Below are positions 1 to 5,509 of a stretch of 8,045 nucleotides of DNA, one piece after another. Where the stretch lies: contig JAZRMK010000064.1 in the NCBI GenBank assembly GCA_045647525.1, forward strand, positions 1 to 8,045, in the 5' to 3' direction. Origin of the DNA: UMGS172 sp045647525. GTDB taxonomy: Bacteria; Bacillota; Clostridia; Oscillospirales; Acutalibacteraceae. The position numbers and the translations under genes are program-made. The notes beneath the pieces are model-generated. The model was not told the origin of the DNA. It saw only the letters and a program-made list of their open reading frames with translations, and did not search any database. Each line of letters opens with the position of its first letter. Position 1 is the stretch's first letter.

Positions 1-10
1 TAAATAATAC

Positions 11-39
11 TTTAAAAAATGAGTAAAGTGTGATATAAT
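11..39 (+). promoter_or_regulatory. Extended -10 promoter of the nfnA-nfnB-thioesterase operon
   Basis: A perfect TATAAT lies at 34-39, preceded by TG and one base (31-33), which makes an extended -10. A weak -35 match, TTTAAA, lies at 11-16 with a 17-nt spacer. Extended -10 promoters tolerate poor -35 boxes, so this is a plausible vegetative promoter. Transcription would start near 46, giving a leader of about 39 nt before the nfnA start at 85. The -10 box overlaps the left arm of the inverted repeat at 37-65. Confidence 0.6.
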
Positions 40-70
40 CGATTGAAATGAGTTTTCAATCGATTTTTTT
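37..70 (+). terminator. 12-bp perfect hairpin with T-run, upstream of nfnA
   Basis: The arms 37-48 and 54-65 are perfectly complementary (12 bp, 5-nt loop TGAGT), and a T-run occupies 64-70. This has the form of an intrinsic terminator, probably ending an upstream plus-strand gene that lies outside the window. The stem is AT-rich, so it would be moderately stable. The nfnA ribosome binding site begins only three bases after the T-run. A transcript from the promoter at 11-39 would start inside the left arm and could not form the full hairpin, so this is unlikely to be an attenuator for nfnA itself. Confidence 0.55.
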
Positions 71-72
71 AT

Positions 73-84
73 GAGGTGTGCCAA
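73..84 (+). promoter_or_regulatory. Ribosome binding site that sets the nfnA start
   Basis: GAGGTG at 73-78 is followed by a 6-nt spacer and then ATG at 85. A GTG in the same frame at 76 would give three extra residues but lies inside this Shine-Dalgarno sequence, so the ATG at 85 is chosen. Confidence 0.8.
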
Positions 85-939
85 ATGTTTGAGATAAAAA
101 ATAAAAGACAACTGAATAGTACAGTTACTCTTATGGACATCTATGCACCCTTGGTTGCTAAAAAGGCCATGGCAGGTCAGTTTATTATTTTAAGAACCGA
201 TAAAGATGGTGAAAGAATACCCTTGACCGTTGCAGGTTATGACCGTGATGACGGTACGGTAAGGATTATTTTCCAAACTGTCGGTGCTACAACAAAGATG
301 TTATCTGAGATGAATGTAGGTGACTGTCTTGCAGATTTTGTGGGACCGTTGGGAATGCCTACCGTCACCGAAGGTCTTAAAAAGGTTTTGATTGTCGGCG
401 GTGGTGTTGGTTGCGCTATCGCTTTACCTGTCGCTCAAAAGTTGAATAGCGAGGGTGCAGAGGTTACATCGGTTATAGGTTTTAGAAACAGCGAACTTGT
501 AATTTTGGAGGACGAGTTCAACGCCGTTTCAAAAAACATGTTTGTTATGACTGATGATGGTAGCTACGGTGTGAAGGGTAATGTGTGCGCACCTATTGTT
601 GATATGTTGTGCAATGGTGAAAAGTTTGATGAGGTTATTGCCATTGGCCCGCTTGTTATGATGAAGTTTGTTGTTGAGGCGGTGCGCCCGTACGGTATTC
701 CTTGCACAGTTTCTATGAATCCTATTATGATTGATGGTACAGGAATGTGCGGTGGTTGTCGTTTGACTTTGAACCGCGATGGTGAAAGAGTTACTAAATT
801 TGCTTGTGTAGACGGTCCTGATTTTAATGGCTATGAGGTCGATTTTGACGAGGCTATGATGCGCAGTAATATGTATAGCGATTTTGAACGCCACGCGTAT
901 GACAATGCCTGCAACCTCTTCAAAAAGGAGGTAGAATAA
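85..939 (+). CDS. nfnA: NfnA: NADH-dependent ferredoxin:NADP+ oxidoreductase, small (alpha) subunit
   Basis: This is the FAD and [2Fe-2S] subunit of the cytoplasmic NfnAB complex, which oxidises NADH and reduced ferredoxin together to make NADPH by flavin-based electron bifurcation. It has 284 residues, about the usual length. The N-terminal part (about 1-95) is a ferredoxin-reductase FAD domain with RIPLT at 44-48. The nucleotide-binding part follows with VGGGVG at 104-109 and a GPL motif at 188-190. Near the C terminus, Cys222, Cys225 and Cys241 supply only three cluster cysteines; Asp217, in MIDGTGMCGGC, is the likely fourth ligand, as known for NfnA. DHODH electron-transfer subunits (PyrK) and sulfide dehydrogenase SudB are related, but the adjacent GltD-like partner identifies this as NfnA. 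The stop codon overlaps the nfnB start by one base, so translation is probably coupled. Confidence 0.92.
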   Translation: MFEIKNKRQLNSTVTLMDIYAPLVAKKAMAGQFIILRTDKDGERIPLTVAGYDRDDGTVRIIFQTVGATTKMLSEMNVGDCLADFVGPLGMPTVTEGLKKVLIVGGGVGCAIALPVAQKLNSEGAEVTSVIGFRNSELVILEDEFNAVSKNMFVMTDDGSYGVKGNVCAPIVDMLCNGEKFDEVIAIGPLVMMKFVVEAVRPYGIPCTVSMNPIMIDGTGMCGGCRLTLNRDGERVTKFACVDGPDFNGYEVDFDEAMMRSNMYSDFERHAYDNACNLFKKEVE

Positions 940-2357
940 TGCCGAAATTTAATATGAACTCTAAGAAAAACGAAATGCCGGTGCAGGACCCCAAGGAAAG
1001 AGCCTGCAATTTTTCGGAAGTGGCATTAGGATATGACGAAGAAACAGCTACAAACGAAGCTTTAAGATGTCTTAACTGTAAGAATATGCCGTGCGTTGAC
1101 GGATGTCCTGTCAAGGTTCAAATACCTTTGTTTATCGAAAAGATTCGCGAGTGCGATTTTGAAGGCGCTTATGAGATTATTTCAAACACCTCGTCTTTGC
1201 CTGCTGTTTGCGGAAGAGTATGTCCGCAGGAAACACAGTGTGAAAGCCGATGTGTTCGAGGCATAAAGGGTGAACCGGTTGGTATCGGCAGACTTGAACG
1301 TTTCGTTGCCGACTGGCATAACGCACACTGCGAAGTGGCAAAGTCCGATATTAAGTTGAACTCGAAACGCGTTGCGGTTGTAGGCTCCGGTCCTTCCGGT
1401 CTTACTTGTGCCGGTGATTTGGCAAGACTTGGTTATGCGGTGACCGTTTTCGAGGCTTTGCATTTAGCAGGCGGTGTGTTGGTTTACGGCATACCGGAAT
1501 TCAGACTTCCCAAATCCATAGTAGCTCGTGAGGTTGAAAATCTTAAAGCATTGGGTGTTGAAATCAAGACCAATGTGGTTATTGGAAAGACGCTTACTGT
1601 TGACGAACTGTTCGAAGACGGTTTCGATGCGGTATTTATTGCATCGGGAGCAGGACTCCCTCGATTCATGGGAATCCCCGGTGAGAGCCTTAAAGGTGTT
1701 TATTCTGCAAATGAGTTTTTGACCCGTTCAAATCTTATGAAGGCATATAGCAATGATTCGACAACACCTATTAAAAAGAACGGCAAGGTCGCTGTTGTAG
1801 GTGGCGGTAACGTTGCTATGGATGCTGCAAGAACGGCACTTCGCTTGGGCGCTGAAAAGGTGTACATTGTGTATCGACGCTCTATGGCGGAACTCCCTGC
1901 AAGACGTGAGGAAATAGAACATGCCTTGGAAGAGGGAATTGAGTTTTTGACACTTAACAATCCTATAAGGATCTTAGGAATTGAGACCGAGGATAAAAGA
2001 AATATAAGAAACGGATGCGTTAAGGGGATCGAGTGTATAAAAATGGAACTCGGTGACCCTGATGAACGTGGTCGCAGAAGACCGATTCCTGTACCTGACA
2101 GCGAGTTTGTTTTGGATGTGGATACCGTTATTATGTCAATCGGAACTTCACCCAATCCGCTAATAAAGGTTACAACCGAAGGGTTGGAGGTTAACCGACA
2201 CGGCGGTATTATCGTTGAGGAGTCTACGGGCGCAACCTCCAAAAAGGGTGTGTATGCAGGCGGTGACGCCGTTACCGGTGCCGCAACCGTTATATCTGCA
2301 ATGGGAGCAGGTAAGGTGGCTGCAAAAGCTATTGATGAATATTTAAAGGAGAAATAA
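939..2357 (+). CDS. nfnB: NfnB: NADH-dependent ferredoxin:NADP+ oxidoreductase, large (beta) subunit, GltD-like
   Basis: This is the subunit of NfnAB that carries the bifurcating FAD, two [4Fe-4S] clusters and the NADP(H) site. It has 472 residues, the usual length. Cys44, 47, 52 and 56 (CLNCKNMPCVDGC) and Cys91, 95, 101 and 105 form the two N-terminal clusters typical of glutamate-synthase small-subunit relatives. The FAD Rossmann motif is VGSGPSG at 148-154, and a second dinucleotide-binding motif, VGGGNVAMDAA, is at 287-297. A final FAD-contact region, YAGGDAVTG, is at 439-447. The Shine-Dalgarno AAGGAGGT (925-932) sits inside the end of nfnA, and the ATG overlaps the nfnA stop. Proteins like this are often labelled glutamate synthase small subunit; no large subunit is here and NfnA is directly upstream, so NfnB is preferred. 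Confidence 0.92.
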   Translation: MPKFNMNSKKNEMPVQDPKERACNFSEVALGYDEETATNEALRCLNCKNMPCVDGCPVKVQIPLFIEKIRECDFEGAYEIISNTSSLPAVCGRVCPQETQCESRCVRGIKGEPVGIGRLERFVADWHNAHCEVAKSDIKLNSKRVAVVGSGPSGLTCAGDLARLGYAVTVFEALHLAGGVLVYGIPEFRLPKSIVAREVENLKALGVEIKTNVVIGKTLTVDELFEDGFDAVFIASGAGLPRFMGIPGESLKGVYSANEFLTRSNLMKAYSNDSTTPIKKNGKVAVVGGGNVAMDAARTALRLGAEKVYIVYRRSMAELPARREEIEHALEEGIEFLTLNNPIRILGIETEDKRNIRNGCVKGIECIKMELGDPDERGRRRPIPVPDSEFVLDVDTVIMSIGTSPNPLIKVTTEGLEVNRHGGIIVEESTGATSKKGVYAGGDAVTGAATVISAMGAGKVAAKAIDEYLKEK

Positions 2358-2359
2358 TA

Positions 2360-2749
2360 ATGGAATTTAAAGTTGGCATGAGCGCAACAATTACGGACAC
2401 TGTTTCCGAAAAAAACACAGCCGAAAGAGTAGGTTCAGGAAGTTTAAAGGTTTTTGCAACACCTGCAATGATAGCCTTGATGGAAAAGGCTGCTTGTGAG
2501 GCAATAGCCGAAGGACTTGAATCGGGTTCTACAACTGTCGGTACACTTATCAATGCTGAACACGTTAGTGCCACGCCACTCGGAATGACGGTTACTGTTA
2601 CCGCAACCGTGACCGAAGTACAGGGCAGAAAGATTTGCTTCTCGGTAGAGGCTTCTGATGAAGCGGGTGTGATCGGCAAAGGCTACCATGAGCGATTTGT
2701 TGTTTTCTCCGAAAAGTTTATGGCTAAAACCGAAGCAAAGGGTAAATAA
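2360..2749 (+). CDS. FlK-family hotdog-fold acyl-CoA thioesterase
   Basis: A 129-residue single-domain protein resembling the fluoroacetyl-CoA thioesterase (FlK) family, which hydrolyses acyl-CoA thioesters in the cytoplasm. The FlK catalytic triad is Thr42, Glu50 and His76. Here Thr34 (VFATP), Glu42 (LMEKA) and His68 (NAEHV) occur with exactly the same spacing of 8 and 26 residues. The segment before the catalytic Thr appears about six residues shorter than in FlK and lacks the phenylalanines of the FlK lid (from memory), so fluoroacetyl-CoA is not the expected substrate. The start follows nfnB by 2 nt, with AAAGGAG at 2345-2351 inside the nfnB end and an 8-nt spacer, so it is the third gene of the operon. 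The terminator follows directly. The physiological acyl-CoA cannot be told from sequence. Confidence 0.82.
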   Translation: MEFKVGMSATITDTVSEKNTAERVGSGSLKVFATPAMIALMEKAACEAIAEGLESGSTTVGTLINAEHVSATPLGMTVTVTATVTEVQGRKICFSVEASDEAGVIGKGYHERFVVFSEKFMAKTEAKGK

Positions 2750-2751
2750 TA

Positions 2752-2789
2752 AAAACCGTCAGTGTATAAGCACTGACGGTTTTGTTTTT
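2752..2789 (+). terminator. Intrinsic terminator of the nfnAB-thioesterase operon
   Basis: The arms 2752-2764 and 2771-2783 pair perfectly over 13 bp (core CCGTCAGTG/CACTGACGG) with a 6-nt loop, followed by a T-rich tract to 2789. It begins three bases after the thioesterase stop codon. Confidence 0.9.
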
Positions 2790-2823
2790 CCAAAAATTGA
2801 AATATATGTTACTATTTTGAAAC

Positions 2824-2852
2824 TTGTAATATTATGAAGAATATTGTAAAAT
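2824..2852 (+). promoter_or_regulatory. Candidate promoter of the polysaccharide deacetylase gene
   Basis: TTGTAA at 2824-2829 and TAAAAT at 2847-2852 are separated by 17 nt and match the vegetative consensus at 4/6 and 5/6 positions. The preceding terminator implies that a promoter must lie between 2790 and 2865. The region is very AT-rich, so chance matches are common. TTGAAA also occurs at 2797-2802 and 2817-2822, but without a well-spaced -10. Confidence 0.35.
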
Positions 2853-2881
2853 TTAATTAGAAAGCAAAGGAGTGAACTGTG

Positions 2882-3859
2882 ATGAAAAATAAAGGATTTA
2901 TATCAGTGTGTTTTGCGATGTGTGCGATGCTTTGTTTTGGCGGTTGCAACGCATCGAATAATGGTACGGTTACAAGTGTTGTAAGCGAAAACACTTTGCC
3001 GTCCGAAAACCAGTCTCCAACATCCTCTTTATCATCTCCTGCTTCAAGTGAAACTACACAGTCTTCAAATAGTGATGATGAAACCAACAACAGCGAGGTT
3101 TCTGCGACTGTCGGACCGTATACAATAAAGGATATTTATAATGTCAGAGGAATTTCCAATAAAAAAACAGCTCATTCTTTCGGTGTTGCCAAGGATGGAA
3201 AGCCGCACAGTATTTCCGTAAACTATCAAAAGTATTTCGATTCTAATCCTCAATATAAAGGTCTGGTGCTTGACAATAAATCGAACGATAAATGCATGTA
3301 TCTGACATTTGACTGTGGATATGAGTATCAGGGTCTGACGGGGGAAATCCTTGATGTCTTAAAGGAAAAGAATGTCAAGGCTGCGTTTTTCTGCACATTG
3401 AGTTATATAAAAAACAATCCCGAATTCATAGAACGAATGATAAACGAGGGTCATATTGTTGCAAATCATAGCGATAAACATCCCGATTTTACTAAAATTT
3501 CGCGTGAGAGAATGGCAAACGAGATTTATAACGTAGAAAAATACCTTAAAGATAATTACAATTATACCGCAAAGTATTTCCGTTTTCCCGAAGGCAGTTA
3601 TTCCCCGAATGCGTTGGATGTAGTGTCATCTATGGGGTATCGTTCTGTTTTCTGGTCGATAGCTCATACCGATTACGATACCGATAATCAACCAACCGTT
3701 GATAAAACCATACAGACCGTGACATCAAGATATCACTCAGGCGCGGTTATTCTTTTGCACGCAATTTCAAAAAGCAATACCGAAGCGTTGGCAACGCTTA
3801 TTGATGAAGCACAAAACGACGGGTATACATTTAAATCATTAGATGAGTACAACTGGTAA
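2882..3859 (+). CDS. Lipoprotein polysaccharide deacetylase, PdaA-like (NodB domain)
   Basis: An exported carbohydrate esterase family 4 protein, most like the PdaA group that removes acetyl groups from peptidoglycan N-acetylmuramic acid, a step towards the muramic-delta-lactam of spore cortex. In 325 residues it has a signal peptide ending in FGGC, with Cys22 as probable lipidation site, a Ser/Thr-rich linker (about 23-75) and the NodB domain (about 130-320). The motifs are TFDCGY (142-147; Asp144 catalytic base), HSDKH (metal-binding His196 and His200), RFPEGSYS (234-241) and LLHAIS with His293 (291-296). The position that is the metal-binding Asp in many family members is Cys145 here; PdaA itself has Asn there. 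A GTG at 2879 could also start translation; AAAGGAG at 2866-2872 leaves 6 nt to that GTG and 9 nt to the ATG at 2882, and the ATG is preferred. The gene is alone between two terminators. Confidence 0.85.
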   Translation: MKNKGFISVCFAMCAMLCFGGCNASNNGTVTSVVSENTLPSENQSPTSSLSSPASSETTQSSNSDDETNNSEVSATVGPYTIKDIYNVRGISNKKTAHSFGVAKDGKPHSISVNYQKYFDSNPQYKGLVLDNKSNDKCMYLTFDCGYEYQGLTGEILDVLKEKNVKAAFFCTLSYIKNNPEFIERMINEGHIVANHSDKHPDFTKISRERMANEIYNVEKYLKDNYNYTAKYFRFPEGSYSPNALDVVSSMGYRSVFWSIAHTDYDTDNQPTVDKTIQTVTSRYHSGAVILLHAISKSNTEALATLIDEAQNDGYTFKSLDEYNW

Positions 3860-3860
3860 G

Positions 3861-3896
3861 AAGAAAAAAGCCCTGAACCGTTCGGTTCAGGGCTTT
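3861..3896. terminator. Bidirectional intrinsic terminator between convergent genes
   Basis: A perfect 13-bp stem (3867-3879 with 3884-3896, core GCCCTGAACC) has a 4-nt loop. It begins eight bases after the deacetylase stop. On the plus strand the tail after the stem is weak (TTTAATTTT). On the minus strand the stem is followed by a strong T-run (complement of 3861-3869), so it ends the convergent membrane-protein gene efficiently as well. Confidence 0.88.
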
Positions 3897-3906
3897 AATT
3901 TTGCGA

Positions 3907-4170
3907 TTATTTAAGTACTTTGAAATAGTCGAGCAAGGAAAGAATGATACCTGCGAGAACATAAAGTTCAACGACAGAACCGACTATCCAAGAAAGAATA
4001 CCCCAGATGAGTCCAACAATCGGAATAAGACCGATGATCTTACCCAAAAGTGTAAGAACTACGCCAACGATAAGACCAGCAATAACATAAAGCAAAATGT
4101 TGATTACCAAACCTGCAACGTCGGATTTTTCCTTAAAGGAAAAGGGGAAAAACTTTTTGAGCATATCCAT
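3907..4170 (-). CDS. Small hydrophobic membrane protein, function unknown
   Basis: An 87-residue protein that I cannot assign to a named family. A short, basic and aromatic N terminus (KKFFPFSFKEK) is followed by about 65 almost unbroken hydrophobic residues (about 19-82), enough for two or three membrane helices, rich in Gly, Ile, Leu and Val. The C terminus ends DYFKVLK. I recall similar short Clostridia proteins with an FPFSF-like start, but without a function. An ATG at 4176 is in frame but sits one base after the Shine-Dalgarno AAAGGCGG (4178-4185), too close to work; the ATG at 4170 leaves 7 nt and is preferred. It has a clear promoter (4218-4246) and a shared terminator, which supports a real gene. 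The opposite-strand frame covering 3901-4191 is a shadow without a ribosome binding site. Confidence 0.75.
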   Translation of the reverse strand: MDMLKKFFPFSFKEKSDVAGLVINILLYVIAGLIVGVVLTLLGKIIGLIPIVGLIWGILSWIVGSVVELYVLAGIILSLLDYFKVLK

Positions 4171-4177
4171 TTTCATA

Positions 4178-4185
4178 CCGCCTTT
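4178..4185 (-). promoter_or_regulatory. Ribosome binding site that sets the small membrane protein start
   Basis: Read on the minus strand this is AAAGGCGG. It lies 1 nt from the ATG at 4176 and 7 nt from the ATG at 4170, so it favours the second ATG. Confidence 0.65.
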
Positions 4186-4217
4186 AAATAAATTTTTCAG
4201 GTTTTCCTGCTAAAACA

Positions 4218-4246
4218 ATAGTAACACATTATTAAATAATATGCAA
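4218..4246 (-). promoter_or_regulatory. Promoter of the small membrane protein gene
   Basis: On the minus strand, TTGCAT (4241-4246) and TACTAT (4218-4223) are separated by exactly 17 nt, and TG plus one base precedes the -10 box to make it extended. Transcription would start near 4211, leaving a leader of about 40 nt. It sits between the end of the apgM-like gene and the small gene. Confidence 0.65.
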
Positions 4247-4282
4247 GAGTTTATAGGTGAAAGTTTTCCAAAAGATGTATAC

Positions 4283-5494
4283 TTATACGTTTCTTGACAG
4301 CAAAACATTCATAAGGTCGGGACCGTGGTCGTAATAAACGCCTGAATCTTTTGCAGTCTCTTCTGTAAAGGTTTCAACACCCTTATAACTGACCTTGTTG
4401 TCGTAAATAAGGAAGGGAACAGGGTCGCGTGCGTGGGTCATAGTGACAAGCGGTGTCGGATGGTCGGGTGCTATCAGCACACGGTATTCACCGTACTGCT
4501 CCAAGCATTCTAAAACGGGTGCAAGAACCTTCTCGTCAATAAGCTCGATAGCTCTTACCTTGTTTTCAGCCTCGCCTCTGTGTCCGCACTCATCAGGTGC
4601 CTCAACATGAACATAAACTAAGTCGCAGGACTTGAACAACTCGCAGGCGGCATTTGCCTTGCCATCGAAGTTTGTATCGATGTAACCCGTAGCGCCCTTT
4701 ACTTCAGCAACATCGCATTTTGCAAGTTTGCCTATACCTTTGATAAGGTCGACGGCCGAAACGATACCGGCTTTAACACCGAACTTATCGCAGAATGAAA
4801 CCATCTGCGGTTTGGTGCCTTCGCCCCAGAGCCAGATTGAGTTAGCAGGGCGCTTACCCTCCGAAATACGTTTTATATTTACGGGATGGCCTTTTAAAAT
4901 ATCAACACTTTTTTTCATAAGGTCGATAAGACCCTTTGCATTTTCGGAATCACTCAAATATGATCCAACAACACGTCCGCTGATGTCGTGAGGCGGAACC
5001 ATATTGCCCAGATCGGTAGTTCCGTTCTTTACAACAAGACAGTGACGGTAGCTGACACCTGAATAGAACTTGTAGATTTCGTTGCCTAATTTTTCCTCTA
5101 CGGTCTTTATGATCTCGGCTGCCTCGGCAGATGAAATGTCACCTGCGCTGTAATCTATCATCGTCTTATCCTCGTAAACATCTTCATCGGAAAGAGTTAC
5201 AAGGTTGCAACGCAGGGTTACATCGGTATCAAGAAGGTTGATACCGATGCTCGCGGCTTCCAAAGGTGAACGGCCGGTGTAGCATTCCTGGGGGTCATAA
5301 CCCAAAACCGAAAGATTGGCAACGTCACTGCCGGGTTTAAGATTGTCGGCAACAGTTTTTGCGGTTCCTACAAGTGCGGTTTTAGCCAATCTTTCCATAT
5401 TTGGCTTTTTTGCAAGCTCCATAGGGGTTTTTCCGCCTAAACCGTCGAATTTGTAATCGGCCATGCCGTCACATAAAAGAACAAAGTATTTCAT
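4283..5494 (-). CDS. ApgM-family 2,3-bisphosphoglycerate-independent phosphoglycerate mutase homologue (possible homoserine kinase subgroup)
   Basis: A 403-residue cytoplasmic metalloenzyme of the alkaline phosphatase superfamily, archaeal-type ApgM branch, which interconverts 3- and 2-phosphoglycerate. Visible landmarks are CDGMAD with metal-ligand Asp9, KPGSDVANLSVLGYDP (53-68) holding the serine nucleophile Ser56, TGRSPLEAAS (73-82), LRCNLVTL (94-101), DYSAGDISS (114-122), EAPDECGHRG (298-307; Asp301 and His305) and APDHPTPL with a following His354 (342-354). All catalytic positions look intact. A bacterial subgroup of this length has been proposed, from genome context, to be homoserine kinase; no threonine gene is nearby, so the role is left open. 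It is second in an operon, 15 nt after the AEC permease, with AAAGGA at 5503-5508. I see no intrinsic terminator after its stop codon. Confidence 0.85.
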   Translation of the reverse strand: MKYFVLLCDGMADYKFDGLGGKTPMELAKKPNMERLAKTALVGTAKTVADNLKPGSDVANLSVLGYDPQECYTGRSPLEAASIGINLLDTDVTLRCNLVTLSDEDVYEDKTMIDYSAGDISSAEAAEIIKTVEEKLGNEIYKFYSGVSYRHCLVVKNGTTDLGNMVPPHDISGRVVGSYLSDSENAKGLIDLMKKSVDILKGHPVNIKRISEGKRPANSIWLWGEGTKPQMVSFCDKFGVKAGIVSAVDLIKGIGKLAKCDVAEVKGATGYIDTNFDGKANAACELFKSCDLVYVHVEAPDECGHRGEAENKVRAIELIDEKVLAPVLECLEQYGEYRVLIAPDHPTPLVTMTHARDPVPFLIYDNKVSYKGVETFTEETAKDSGVYYDHGPDLMNVLLSRNV

Positions 5495-5509
5495 ATATAT
5501 GTTCCTTTC

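Noticed and set aside
43..59. Rex-type redox operator upstream of nfnA
   Set aside because: TTGAAA-N5-TTTCAA differs from the Rex consensus TTGTTAA-N4-TTAACAA in both arm sequence and spacing; too weak to annotate as a Rex site.
1700..2242. A 180-residue minus-strand reading frame inside nfnB
   Set aside because: It is Ser/Pro/Thr-rich with no domain, and lies wholly antisense to a well-conserved flavoprotein.
939..2357. Glutamate synthase small subunit (GltD)
   Set aside because: No glutamate synthase large subunit is present, and the start overlaps an NfnA-type gene, which fits NfnB.
2360..2749. Fluoroacetyl-CoA resistance gene
   Set aside because: The triad spacing matches FlK, but the lid segment with its phenylalanines, which gives fluoroacetyl selectivity, appears shortened and absent.
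3901..4191. A 96-residue plus-strand reading frame opposite the small membrane protein
   Set aside because: It lies after the bidirectional terminator with no ribosome binding site. The translation is Asn/Lys/Asp-rich and low-complexity, as expected from the antisense of a hydrophobic gene.
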